Assembly (NCBI GenBank): GCA_016928075.1
Contig: JAFGLJ010000027.1
Coordinates: forward strand, 62,001 to 126,000
DNA: 64,000 nt
Direction of reading: 5' to 3'
Source of the DNA: Bacteroidales bacterium
GTDB lineage: Bacteria; Bacteroidota; Bacteroidia; Bacteroidales; VadinHA17
This document shows, one piece after another, positions 44,335 through 53,271 of the stretch. The position numbers and the translations under genes were made by a program. Under the pieces are notes generated by a model that was not told where the DNA came from, did no database searches, and worked only from the letters and a program-made list of their open reading frames with translations. Positions within the stretch are counted from its first letter, which is position 1. Every line of letters begins with the position of its first letter.

Positions 44335-44832
44335 ATGAAGGGAGCAAAAATAAATATCACCTATCACTCGGGTATTTTTAAGCTCGAAACATGGCAGATC
44401 CTTGAATCGGGAATTGATGAGGCTTGGGATTTTTTCAGTGACCCGTCGAAGTTAGCAGAGATCACTCCTCCTCATATGGGTTTTCTTATAACTTCCGGGA
44501 AACCTTCCCGAATGTACCAGGGACAGATAATCAGTTACAGGATAGGGATATTACCCCTCATAAAATCCAACTGGGTTACTGAAATAACAACTGTGGTTCC
44601 GGGAAAATATTTCATCGATGAGCAGAGATCAGGCCCGTACAGGATATGGCATCATGAACACCATTTTACACACACAGATAAAGTGGTGGAAATGCATGAT
44701 AAGGTTACTTATAAAATACCATTGGGTCCTCTCGGCAGGATGGTTCATTTTCTGTATATCAGGAAAAAATTATTAAATATATTTACATACAGATATAATA
44801 AACTCGATGAGATTTTTAACAGTAAAAAATAA
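44335..44832 (+). CDS. SRPBCC (START-like) family protein
   Basis: A 165-residue soluble protein of the START/Bet v 1-like ligand-binding fold. The start shows LETWQILESGIDEAWDFFSD, followed by the PSKLAEITPPHMGF segment typical of this family and, near the end, LGPLGRMVHFLYIRKKLLNIF. No signal peptide is seen. The ligand and function are unknown. The gene stands between the fucosidase gene (127 bases upstream) and the universal stress gene (24 bases downstream). It is not obviously part of the glycan group. Confidence 0.84.
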   Translation: MKGAKINITYHSGIFKLETWQILESGIDEAWDFFSDPSKLAEITPPHMGFLITSGKPSRMYQGQIISYRIGILPLIKSNWVTEITTVVPGKYFIDEQRSGPYRIWHHEHHFTHTDKVVEMHDKVTYKIPLGPLGRMVHFLYIRKKLLNIFTYRYNKLDEIFNSKK

Positions 44833-44856
44833 CATTAATTTATCGGATAGAATATT

Positions 44857-46002
44857 ATGAAACTATTAGAAAAGATATTAGTACCACTTGATTTTCAGAG
44901 TGATTTCCAAAAACAAATTACAACAGCTGAGAATATCGCAAAAAGTTTTAATTCGCAGATTATAGTTCTTCATGTTTTACCCCCTGAAGCGGAGAGGAAA
45001 TCCATAAAATCATTATTATCTGATTATGTTGATTCACAGCTTGAGAAGATAGTAAAAGAGCTTGATAAAAACGAAATAAAATATCGTACTGAAAAAGTAT
45101 ATGGCAATGCATTTGACCGCATAATGTCATTTGCACAGGATAATAATGTGAACCTTATTCTTATAACTGACGGCACTGAAAACCAGGATACAGATTTCGG
45201 TGTAAGCGTCATTGCAGAGAAACTTATACGCAAATCTGAAAAACCCGTATGGGTGATTAAAAAGAACAGCAACGTCATCCCTGAAAAAATTCTTTGCCCG
45301 GTTGATTTCTCAGATGCTTCGGTCCGGGCACTTAATAATGCGATAAAAATAACACGAACTTTTAATTCTGAACTTCATATAATCAATGTTTTTGAGCCAC
45401 TGCAGGAGAGTTTCTCTGTAAGATTAAACGTCAATTACCAGGAAGAAAATTCCCGCCTGCAAAAAGAAAACGAAAAGCAATTTGACGATTTCATTAAAAC
45501 ATTTAATCCCTCCGGAATAAAATATAAGACAGGATATTTAAAAGGAAACCCCCATGAGGCCATAGTCGGGTTCGCCAGGGCAAATAAGATAGACCTCATA
45601 TTTATGGGGGCAACGGGCAAATCGGTCTTACAGAGGGTATTGCTTGGCAGTGTGACTGAAAAAGTGGTAAGGGATCTGCCATGTTCCATAGTAACTACCA
45701 AATCAGAAAATTTACTAAACCTGAAGATCGAGTCTGACATTTCAACCCTGGAAAAGCATTATTCACAGGCCTTGAAACTTAAAGAAACAGGGTTTTACGA
45801 TGAAGCCATTGAGCAGTTGAAAATCTGCCTGTATGTAAACGACCTGCACATTCCTGCAATAAATGAATTAATTAAGATTTATGAATTAACAGGTGATATG
45901 ATTTCTGCAAAAAGTTACAGGCAGAAACTTGATGAAATTCTTGAGCGACTATGGGACAGTAAGATACAATTAGAAATCCGAAAAGCCTATAAATTAAAAT
46001 AA
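44857..46002 (+). CDS. Tandem universal stress protein with C-terminal helical tail
   Basis: A 381-residue cytosolic protein. Two Usp domains are seen at about 1-137 and 142-283. The second carries the ATP-binding GATGKSVLQRVLLGSVTEKV pattern (G2xG9xGS). The first lacks a clear copy, since ITDGTENQ replaces it, so only one domain probably binds ATP. The last ~95 residues (YSQALKLKETGFYDEAIEQL and onward) look like a tetratricopeptide-type pair of helices, which is not standard in this family. It may give a protein-binding function. The small membrane gene that follows starts nine bases downstream. Confidence 0.86.
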   Translation: MKLLEKILVPLDFQSDFQKQITTAENIAKSFNSQIIVLHVLPPEAERKSIKSLLSDYVDSQLEKIVKELDKNEIKYRTEKVYGNAFDRIMSFAQDNNVNLILITDGTENQDTDFGVSVIAEKLIRKSEKPVWVIKKNSNVIPEKILCPVDFSDASVRALNNAIKITRTFNSELHIINVFEPLQESFSVRLNVNYQEENSRLQKENEKQFDDFIKTFNPSGIKYKTGYLKGNPHEAIVGFARANKIDLIFMGATGKSVLQRVLLGSVTEKVVRDLPCSIVTTKSENLLNLKIESDISTLEKHYSQALKLKETGFYDEAIEQLKICLYVNDLHIPAINELIKIYELTGDMISAKSYRQKLDEILERLWDSKIQLEIRKAYKLK

Positions 46003-46011
46003 CAAGTCCGA

Positions 46012-46233
46012 ATGAAAAAATATTTTTCACTTGCAGATGTCCTGGTGATTGCGACTACATTTATACTGTTCGCAGCCGCACTTTTCGCCAAAGGTTTTAC
46101 CAATGCACTTCTCCTCGAAGCAGGTGTATTGCTTGTCTCAGTTAAAATAATTATGATGAATTATAAATTAAGTCAGACAAATAAGAAAATACTGGGCAAG
46201 CTTGAAGCAATTGAAAAGAATATCAATAAATAG
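46012..46233 (+). CDS. Small membrane protein of unknown function
   Basis: A 73-residue protein with two hydrophobic segments (about 9-27 and 32-48) and a basic C-terminal amphipathic tail ending LGKLEAIEKNINK. No family was recognised. It starts nine bases after the universal stress gene and is likely cotranscribed with it. Codon use and length are consistent with a real gene, but support is limited to the frame, the spacing and the membrane segments. Confidence 0.6.
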   Translation: MKKYFSLADVLVIATTFILFAAALFAKGFTNALLLEAGVLLVSVKIIMMNYKLSQTNKKILGKLEAIEKNINK

Positions 46234-46324
46234 GCAATCAGTAGATATTAACCTATCGCCCCCGGACATCGTATCCATTCAAATATTTCTTAAATTAGGG
46301 ATTTAATCCCTAAAACCAGGAAAT

Positions 46325-47797
46325 ATGAGAATTTTCAAAACACTGTTTCTACTGCTTCTTGTTACTACACTAAACTTACAATCACAGGATTACAAAGCTT
46401 CTCTGTTTGGTATAGAATCAAACGGTACAACACTGAACACAACATCCATTCAACAGGCAATTGATTATATACATGAGAATGGGGGCGGGAGGCTGATGTT
46501 TTACGTGGGGCGGTATCTTACGGGGACCATTCATCTGAAATCGAACGTAACAATTCACCTGGAAGAAGGTGCGATACTTGTTGGTTCTGATAATCCATTC
46601 GATTACGAACGGATAGGATCATGGATGGCCCTTATCTTTGCCCACGATCAGGAAAATATTGGAATAACCGGGAAAGGAGTTATTGATGGACAGGGCTACC
46701 TGGTGGCAAATAATATCCTGTCAATGGTTCATAAAGGTATTATTAAAGACCCGAGTGGATTGTTATATGACCGTCCAAGGGAAGGCATACGTCCACAGAA
46801 CATTTATTTCAAGGGATGCAGGAATGTTCATATACAGGGCATAATGCTGAAAGATCCGGCAAGCTGGAACCAGCAATATGACCAGTGCACTAACCTGGTT
46901 ATCGAAGATCTGCTGGTCGACAGCAAATCTTACTGGAATAATGATGGGGTGGATATAGTCGACTGCGACAGTGTTATTGTGAGGAACTGCTACATCGATG
47001 CTGCCGATGATGGTATTTGCCTTAAATCGCACAGTGCCGATTTTGTGTGCCAGAATGTATATGTGTATAACAATACTGTTCGCACCAGTGCCAACGGAAT
47101 AAAATTCGGTACAGTATCCAGGGGAGGCTTCAGGAATGTTAAAATAATAAACAATACAGTTTATGATACATACCGATCAGCCATCACCTTTGCTGCTGTC
47201 GACGGAGGGTTTGTTGAAAATATAACAGTAGACAGCCTTAGATCGATAAATACGGGTAACGTTATTTTCCTGCGGATCGGTGAACGACAGAAAGAGCTTA
47301 AAGGGAGAATGAATAATATCAATATTTCTAACCTGTATGCCGAAGTACCTGCCACGAAAGCCGATGCAGGCTATAATTATGAAGGCCCTGTGGAAGACAA
47401 TCCCAGGAATATATCGCCATCTTCAATTGTTGGAATGCCCGATGTATCTATAACCAATGTAAAACTGAAAAATATTGAGATAGTATACCCGGGAGGAGGA
47501 GATCCATATTATGCAAAAGTTGGTCTGAACGAGCTGGACAAAGTACCTGAACTTCCCGACAGGTATCCTGAATTCTCAATGTTCAAGGAGCTTCCTGCCT
47601 GGGGTTTCTATATCAGACATGCAGAAAATATTGAATTTGAGAATGTGACCCTTAGGTGCAAAGAAGAAGACTACAGGACGGCCATAGTACTCGATGATGT
47701 ACATAATGCCACTTTTAAATCTCTGAAAGTTGAAGAGCCTGTTAAAATGAAGGATCCTGTATATTCTCACAGGTCAACAGGTATCTTTATCAGGTAG
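46325..47797 (+). CDS. Glycoside hydrolase family 28 (polygalacturonase-like)
   Basis: A 490-residue exported beta-helix enzyme. A signal peptide (about 1-21, ending LQSQ) precedes the GH28 opening (SIQQAIDYIHENGGGRL and YLTGTIHLKSNVTIHLEEGA). Catalytic-region markers are WNNDGVDI (204-211) and AADDGICLKS (227-236), which supply the catalytic aspartates. The GHG and RIK motifs of classical polygalacturonases are replaced by SANGIKFGT and YRSAITFA. This points to the branch acting on galacturonide- or rhamnose-containing side chains rather than plain pectate. The GH106 gene follows after 24 bases, so the pair probably cooperates on rhamnogalacturonan-type pectin. Confidence 0.85.
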   Translation: MRIFKTLFLLLLVTTLNLQSQDYKASLFGIESNGTTLNTTSIQQAIDYIHENGGGRLMFYVGRYLTGTIHLKSNVTIHLEEGAILVGSDNPFDYERIGSWMALIFAHDQENIGITGKGVIDGQGYLVANNILSMVHKGIIKDPSGLLYDRPREGIRPQNIYFKGCRNVHIQGIMLKDPASWNQQYDQCTNLVIEDLLVDSKSYWNNDGVDIVDCDSVIVRNCYIDAADDGICLKSHSADFVCQNVYVYNNTVRTSANGIKFGTVSRGGFRNVKIINNTVYDTYRSAITFAAVDGGFVENITVDSLRSINTGNVIFLRIGERQKELKGRMNNINISNLYAEVPATKADAGYNYEGPVEDNPRNISPSSIVGMPDVSITNVKLKNIEIVYPGGGDPYYAKVGLNELDKVPELPDRYPEFSMFKELPAWGFYIRHAENIEFENVTLRCKEEDYRTAIVLDDVHNATFKSLKVEEPVKMKDPVYSHRSTGIFIR

Positions 47798-47821
47798 CAA
47801 CTTATCATTAAACCACCATTA

Positions 47822-50698
47822 ATGAACCGCAGGAGATTTATTTCAACAGGGATGATACTTTATGCCGGAGGCATGGCTATGGGCGGAATACCATTTCATG
47901 CAATTATCAGAAAGGAAAATGAAGAAAGTGGTGATAATTTGTTCAATATTTTTTCTGATCCGCCTTGTTGCTATCATCCATTTGTAAGGTGGTGGTGGAA
48001 CGGCAATAAAATTGAAGCTGATGAACTGGTAAGGGAACTGGGACTGTTAAAAGAAGCATGCGTGGGTGGCGCTGAAATCAATCCCATTGCATTTCCTTCG
48101 AGGGAAGAAGGTGATGATCTCGGAAAGCCATCGCTGAGATGGCTGAGCAAAGAATGGATAAATATGCTGCAGGTTACTTTTGATGAAGCAAAACGCCTGG
48201 AGATGACCTGTGACCTCATAGTAGGTTCAGGTTGGCCTTTTGGAGCAGAAACACTCAAACCTGATGAAAGAGCCCAGGTTATGATTCTTGATGCCATTGA
48301 ATTGCAGGGCCCTTTAAGTTTTGAAATTTCAAAGTTTACCATATTCAAAAATTCCGACCCCGGGGTTACCGAACCTTTCCCCGGCCGTACTTTTGATCTT
48401 ATTTCACTTATGCTCGTTCCGGACCCTGTAAGCAGCCTTGATGACACAATAGATTTAAATGATATCACCCATAATGAAGTAATTACTGTCGAGGTACCCG
48501 AAGGAAAACATTTCTTGTACTCAGTTGTAAGGGTAAATTCTTTTGCTTCAGTGATTAATGGTGCGCCCGGAGCAGCCGGACCAATACTTAATCATATGGA
48601 CAAGAAAGCTGTAAGGAAGTACCTTGATCTTATGTCAGACACCATACAGCAGCAAACCGGCTCACTGTCGAAGCATATTCGTGCATTCTTTACAGATTCA
48701 ATGGAGCTCGAAGGATGTAATTGGACTGATGATTTCCCTGATGCTTTCAAAGAAAAACGGGGATACGAAATTATACCCTGGCTTCCTTTTATACTATTCA
48801 AAGTGGGCAGGTTAGGAGGTGTTGTCGATTTTAATTACGGTGCAGCAAAAACCAGTGAATTCGATGAAAAGGTAAAGCGTGTCCGCTTTGATTTTGAACT
48901 TACCAAAGCAGAATTACTCTATGAAAGGTTTACCCTGACATACCTGGAATGGTGTAAAGACCTGGATGTATTGTCACGTTCCCAGGCTTATGGACGCGGT
49001 TTCTTTCCCCTTGTGAGCAGCCTGGGCTATGATATCCCTGAAGGTGAATCATGGACTACTAACTGGTTGAAACATAAGGTAGGAGAAGAAATGCCCGATG
49101 ATGATTACAGGCGCGGCAGGGCATACACAATGATTAATAAATATGTCTCTTCCGCGGCCCATCTTACAGGTAAAAGAATGGTTAGCTGCGAAGAGATGAC
49201 CAATACCTACCATGTATTTAATACTTCCCTCGAACTTCTTAAAATTGGTTCCGATCAGAGTATAATATCAGGATCTACACATTCGGTATGGCACGGCTTC
49301 AATTACTCACCTCCTGAAGCACCGTATCCGGGATGGATACAATATGGTTCATACTACAATGAGAATAATAACTGGTGGCCATATTTAAAATACCTGAATA
49401 AATACAAAGCCCGTTTATCTTCCATAATGCAGAATGCTGTTATGTACACCGATATTGCCATTATGCCAGCCAATTATGATTTATGGAGTGAATCAGGAGT
49501 ACAGACCGATCCTTTCCCTGAAAGACTGAATGTCCCATATACTTCCTTGATATGGGAATCCATAAGCAAAACCGGAGGTGCAGCTGATTATATTACAGAG
49601 ATTATAATCAATAACTCGGAAATAAAGGATGGTTACATATGCTATGGCCCTAAAAAATATGGCATACTTATACTGGCAGAGGTGCTAAGCATAAACCCGG
49701 TCACTCTGTCAAATATTTTCAAGTTTGTTTCAGGAGGTGGAAAGGTAATCTGCATTGAGAAATACCCGGAAAAGTCTCTCGGCCTTAATAATTACAGGGA
49801 AAATGACAAAGCGGTACAGGATATGGTTGATGAACTCAGGGAATTCAGGGATAACTTTATACTGATCAAAAAACCTTATAATACATCATATCTCTCATGG
49901 ATGGAAAGTATCATGTCAAAATACCATATATCCCGTTATTTGAAGATTGAAAAACCTGACACTTTCCTAATGCAAACACGGTATCAGGCTGACGACGGCA
50001 GTGAAATTATATTTTTCGCAAATTCCAGTATAAGAAACTGTCAGGAAACGCAAATAAGTTTTTTAAAAGATATTACAGAAAACAGGTATGCCTGGATATG
50101 GGATCCGGAGACCGGCAATCGTTACAGGATAAAGCCGAATAGCAAGGGATCATATAGTCTGTACCTCGGACCATCCGAATCAAGATTATTTGTGTTTGAT
50201 AAAAATAAAACCGGCAGAAAGTGGCAACCTCTGCCCTGCCGGGATACAGACACCATTACTTTTTCAGGCCCGTGGAACCTAGAATTCCTTCACTGCCGCC
50301 ACGAAAAAACAACACCCACCATACTCCAGACCCTCCGGGATCTTAAAGATATTCCTGAATACGCTCATTTTTCGGGTACCGTTATTTACAGGAAAAAAAT
50401 ATTTCTAAGCAAGAACTTACCTTCTTACATGAAGCTGGGACAAGTATATAATATTTCAAAGCTTACTATTAATGGCAAATATGCAGGAACTAAATGGTAT
50501 GGAAATCATATTTATTATATAGAAAACTATGTACAGGAGGGAGAGAATGAATTTGAAATACATGTTATTACGCTGATGGGTAATTATATGAAATCACTAA
50601 CTGATAATCCCAATGCACAATACTGGACCAACCTGGAAAGGAAAAATCAGGAAATGGTATCTATGGGGTTAATTGGCCCTGTTAAATTGTATAGATGA
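47822..50698 (+). CDS. GH106-like alpha-L-rhamnosidase
   Basis: A 958-residue exported protein. The N-terminus MNRRRFISTGMILYAGG looks like a Tat-type signal (RRRF followed by a hydrophobic stretch). GH106 markers are HPFVRWWWNGNKIE (52-65), GGAEINPIAF, and a barrel segment with FFTDSMELEGCNWTDDF and an RSQAYG tract. The C-terminal part (FSGTVIYRKKIFL and an LTINGKYAG tract) has a beta-galactosidase-like jelly-roll. GH106 enzymes cleave L-rhamnose from rhamnogalacturonan. Length is normal. It is encoded right after the GH28 gene, and the SLOG-like gene follows after about 15 bases. Confidence 0.85.
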   Translation: MNRRRFISTGMILYAGGMAMGGIPFHAIIRKENEESGDNLFNIFSDPPCCYHPFVRWWWNGNKIEADELVRELGLLKEACVGGAEINPIAFPSREEGDDLGKPSLRWLSKEWINMLQVTFDEAKRLEMTCDLIVGSGWPFGAETLKPDERAQVMILDAIELQGPLSFEISKFTIFKNSDPGVTEPFPGRTFDLISLMLVPDPVSSLDDTIDLNDITHNEVITVEVPEGKHFLYSVVRVNSFASVINGAPGAAGPILNHMDKKAVRKYLDLMSDTIQQQTGSLSKHIRAFFTDSMELEGCNWTDDFPDAFKEKRGYEIIPWLPFILFKVGRLGGVVDFNYGAAKTSEFDEKVKRVRFDFELTKAELLYERFTLTYLEWCKDLDVLSRSQAYGRGFFPLVSSLGYDIPEGESWTTNWLKHKVGEEMPDDDYRRGRAYTMINKYVSSAAHLTGKRMVSCEEMTNTYHVFNTSLELLKIGSDQSIISGSTHSVWHGFNYSPPEAPYPGWIQYGSYYNENNNWWPYLKYLNKYKARLSSIMQNAVMYTDIAIMPANYDLWSESGVQTDPFPERLNVPYTSLIWESISKTGGAADYITEIIINNSEIKDGYICYGPKKYGILILAEVLSINPVTLSNIFKFVSGGGKVICIEKYPEKSLGLNNYRENDKAVQDMVDELREFRDNFILIKKPYNTSYLSWMESIMSKYHISRYLKIEKPDTFLMQTRYQADDGSEIIFFANSSIRNCQETQISFLKDITENRYAWIWDPETGNRYRIKPNSKGSYSLYLGPSESRLFVFDKNKTGRKWQPLPCRDTDTITFSGPWNLEFLHCRHEKTTPTILQTLRDLKDIPEYAHFSGTVIYRKKIFLSKNLPSYMKLGQVYNISKLTINGKYAGTKWYGNHIYYIENYVQEGENEFEIHVITLMGNYMKSLTDNPNAQYWTNLERKNQEMVSMGLIGPVKLYR

Positions 50699-50713
50699 TT
50701 AAATAATTAAGTT

Positions 50714-51196
50714 ATCATAAGAAAAGTAATATCGGGAGGCCAGACCGGGGTCGATCGGGCTGCTCTGGATGCAGCATTGTATCTCGGTTTTGAAACAGGT
50801 GGATGGTGCCCGCCCGGCAAAGTTGGCGAGAACGGGAATATACCACCGGAATATAACCTAATTGAGACAGAGCGGGAAAGAAGTGACCGTGCACCTGGTA
50901 TACCGAGATCACAACGAACCGAAAACAATGTGAGGTTTTCAGATGCCACACTGATTTTGATTCCTGGGAATATTGAAAGGGACAGCGGAACAGAATGGAC
51001 ATTGGAATGTGCACGTTACTACAATAAACCCTGCTTTTCCATCAGTCCATATCATCCCCGGGCGAAAAGAAGAATTATTGAATGGATCTGTGAAGTTCAA
51101 CCTGAAGTGGTCAATGTAGCAGGACCTTCTGAAAACACATCACCGGGGGTTTATGAACAATCATATAAAATATTGGTAGAGATCCTGAATAAATAA
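50714..51196 (+). CDS. Putative molybdenum carrier/SLOG-family protein without canonical start
   Basis: The frame from 50714 encodes about 160 residues. It begins with the conserved KVISGGQTGVDRAALDAAL, the nucleotide-binding motif of the 'molybdenum carrier' (SLOG-like) family. This is followed by GGWCPPGK, YNLIETERERSDR, RTENNVRFSDATLIL, and a C-terminal INVAGPSE-like VNVAGPSENTS. An in-frame TAA at 50708-50710 leaves only GTT, ATC, ATA, AGA, AAA, GTA before the motif. No ATG, GTG or TTG is available until the TTG at 50777, which would remove the motif. The likely start is ATC (50714) or ATA (50717), or the start codon has been lost. The role is unknown; the family name is historical. Confidence 0.7.
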   Translation: MIRKVISGGQTGVDRAALDAALYLGFETGGWCPPGKVGENGNIPPEYNLIETERERSDRAPGIPRSQRTENNVRFSDATLILIPGNIERDSGTEWTLECARYYNKPCFSISPYHPRAKRRIIEWICEVQPEVVNVAGPSENTSPGVYEQSYKILVEILNK

Positions 51197-51256
51197 ATCT
51201 AACTTAAGAAAAGGTATTCTATCTACAGTTCCATTCTGTTGGGATTCTATGTGTTT

Positions 51257-51475
51257 TTAACCTTTTCTGAAAAACCTGATCAGGTTTATTATTACGGTTA
51301 TGATCAAGCTGATAACTACCATTGAAGTTATCGGGATGAATATTTTCCTGTTTTCGTTCACAATACGGATATCACCCGGCAGTTTACCAAACCAGCTTAT
51401 AAGGCCAGGTGCATATTTTATCACAATTCCGATTATAATTAATCCGATCCCTAAAAGTATGAATAATCTTCCCAT
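51257..51475 (-). CDS. DUF2905 family small membrane protein
   Basis: 72 residues from the ATG at 51475, preceded by AAGGAAT (a fair ribosome site); an ATG at 51496 adds seven residues. Two transmembrane helices flank the family signature WFGKLPGDIRIV (28-39). The first helix is of the MGRLFILLGIGLIIIGIVI type. The function of DUF2905 is unknown. The gene converges with the SLOG-like gene; its final bases form one arm of a 9-bp inverted repeat (51208-51216 AGAAAAGGT, and ACCTTTTCT at about 51260-51268). Confidence 0.85.
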   Translation of the reverse strand: MGRLFILLGIGLIIIGIVIKYAPGLISWFGKLPGDIRIVNENRKIFIPITSMVVISLIITVIINLIRFFRKG

Positions 51476-51553
51476 ATTATTCCTTAGATCCGGCATGGAG
51501 TATTGAAAGAAAATGCAAAGTTAAAGTTCAGTTTTAAAATAACATTCGTTTAC

Positions 51554-52582
51554 CTAATATATTCTCAGAACCTTTGCTCCCCTTATCCTCCGGTCCTTAA
51601 GTTCATTTAATGCCTTATTTGCTTCTTCAAGAGGATATTCTGTTATATCCGGCCTTATATTCATCTCGGCTGTAAGCTTCAGGAATTCATCTATATCCCT
51701 TCGACTTACATTCGCAACGCTTTTTATCTCTTTTTCCATCCATAAATGGCCAGGGTAATCAAGGTTAAGCAAATAATCCTTATCAATATCTTCTTTTCTT
51801 ATTGCATTTATAACCAACCTGCCACCCGGTGTCAGGTTTTTCATAGCTTCTACAACGGGTTTCCATACCGGTGTAGTATCAATTATACTATCCAGTTTCT
51901 GAGGTGACTCATCTTCTGTATCACCTGCCCAGACAGCGCCAAGTTCCAGGGCAAAATACCTCTCTTTTTCACTCCTGGCAAACACATAAACTTCTGAATC
52001 GGGATACATAAATCTTACCATTTTCAGAACCAGGTGCCCTGAAGCACCAAATCCCGTAAGTCCCAGTTTTTTGCCATTGACCAATCCTGTCAGACGTAAT
52101 GACCGGTACCCTATTGCACCGGCGCAGAGTAAAGGAGCGGCTTCTGCATCAGTGAATTTTTCAGGTATCATGAACGCAGAATTTTCCGGAATGCTTATAT
52201 ATTCAGCATAACCCCCGTTAACATCTCTGCCTGTTGCCCTGAATTCAGGACAAAGATTATCATTACCGGACAGACAGTAATCACATTTACCACAGGATGA
52301 ATAAATCCATCCAATCCCCACCCTGTCGCCTGTCTTAAAACGGTTAGCCCCCTCCCCTTTGCTTTCAATATATCCAACCACCTGATGTCCTGGAACTACA
52401 GGGAATGATGGAGGTGGCGTTCTCCCCTCTATCTCGTCCAGTTCAGTATGGCATACCCCGCATACGGAGATCCTGACAAGTATTTCATTCATGCCGGGAA
52501 CAGGTTTCTTCAAATCTGCCAGTGCAAGGGGGCTGGTATTTATTCTCATATCAGTTACATTATTCATTACCATTGCTTTCAT
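51554..52582 (-). CDS. Zinc-dependent alcohol dehydrogenase family protein
   Basis: A 342-residue MDR-family enzyme. The catalytic zinc site is CGVCHTELD with PGHQVVGYI; the structural zinc site is CGKCDYCLSGNDNLC. The Rossmann motif is LGLTGFGASGHLVLK. VGIGWIYSSCG and CAGAIGYRSLRLTG are typical of the bacterial zinc alcohol/aldehyde reductases of the AdhP-like group. It probably interconverts alcohols and aldehydes with NAD(P). The substrate is unknown. It is divergent from the macrodomain gene over 205 bases. Confidence 0.9.
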   Translation of the reverse strand: MKAMVMNNVTDMRINTSPLALADLKKPVPGMNEILVRISVCGVCHTELDEIEGRTPPPSFPVVPGHQVVGYIESKGEGANRFKTGDRVGIGWIYSSCGKCDYCLSGNDNLCPEFRATGRDVNGGYAEYISIPENSAFMIPEKFTDAEAAPLLCAGAIGYRSLRLTGLVNGKKLGLTGFGASGHLVLKMVRFMYPDSEVYVFARSEKERYFALELGAVWAGDTEDESPQKLDSIIDTTPVWKPVVEAMKNLTPGGRLVINAIRKEDIDKDYLLNLDYPGHLWMEKEIKSVANVSRRDIDEFLKLTAEMNIRPDITEYPLEEANKALNELKDRRIRGAKVLRIY

Positions 52583-52701
52583 AACCCCGAATATTTATGT
52601 TAAAACTGGGAATACGGTTCGTATCATGTTTACACTAAGGTATAAAGTTAAGATCATTAATGACTTAATACAAATATTATCCAAATACTATTTGATTCTG
52701 A

Positions 52702-52709
52702 TATCTTTG
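52702..52709 (+). promoter_or_regulatory. Candidate promoter -7 element for macrodomain-selD genes
   Basis: TATCTTTG is an exact TAnnTTTG match, 78 bases before the macrodomain gene. A TTTG lies only seven bases upstream, so a standard -33 element is missing. The rest of this 205-base intergenic stretch (52583-52787) is AT-rich and otherwise shows nothing I can assign. Confidence 0.4.
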
Positions 52710-52787
52710 TATATAGATTAGAAATAGAGTAATTTGGATGGTGTTTTACCCTTGCATTAAAAAGTCAACCGGTAAAAAAATGTTACT

Positions 52788-53261
52788 ATGAAAAACGCAA
52801 TAAAATATCAAATTGGAGATGCTACCGAACCCACTGGTAAAGGCATTAAAATAATTGTACACATCTGTAATGACATAGGTGCATGGGGAAAGGGTTTTGT
52901 CATGGCATTGTCGGGAAAATGGTCGAAACCTGAAACTGAATACCGGAAATGGTTCAAGGATGGAAAAGGGTTTGAACTTGGAGCAGTCCAATTTGTACAG
53001 GTTGAAAATGACCTCTTTGTAGCCAATATTATTGGACAGAGAGGTATAATCTCAATAGACTCGCGGCCTCCAATAAGGTATGAGGCTGTTGAAACAGGAC
53101 TGGCAAAAGTTGCAGAGAAAGCTATTGAACTGGGTGCCAGCATTCATATGCCAAGGATAGGAAGCGGTCTTGCAGGTGGTAAATGGGAAGAGATTGAAAA
53201 AATAATAAATAATACACTTGTTAACCGCGGATTATCTGTAACAGTTTATGACCTTGAATAA
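52788..53261 (+). CDS. Macrodomain protein (Poa1/ADP-ribose-1''-phosphatase-like)
   Basis: A 157-residue single macrodomain, which binds or hydrolyses ADP-ribose derivatives. IKYQIGDATEPTGKG opens the fold; IIVHICNDIGAWGKGFVMAL holds the substrate loop (HxCNxxGxWGKG), which resembles the Appr-1''-p processing group; IHMPRIGSGLAGGKWEEIE is the second loop with its GSGLAGG. It has no membrane or secretion signal. The next gene, the cysteine desulfurase-SelD fusion, begins ten bases after its stop (or overlaps it if the earlier ATG at 53248 is used). This suggests an operon, but no known pathway links the two functions. Confidence 0.9.
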   Translation: MKNAIKYQIGDATEPTGKGIKIIVHICNDIGAWGKGFVMALSGKWSKPETEYRKWFKDGKGFELGAVQFVQVENDLFVANIIGQRGIISIDSRPPIRYEAVETGLAKVAEKAIELGASIHMPRIGSGLAGGKWEEIEKIINNTLVNRGLSVTVYDLE

Positions 53262-53271
53262 GTATACCAAT

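Noticed and set aside
41500-50698. Full polysaccharide utilisation locus
   Set aside because: No SusC, SusD, hybrid sensor or ECF sigma/anti-sigma pair; called only a glycan-degradation group.
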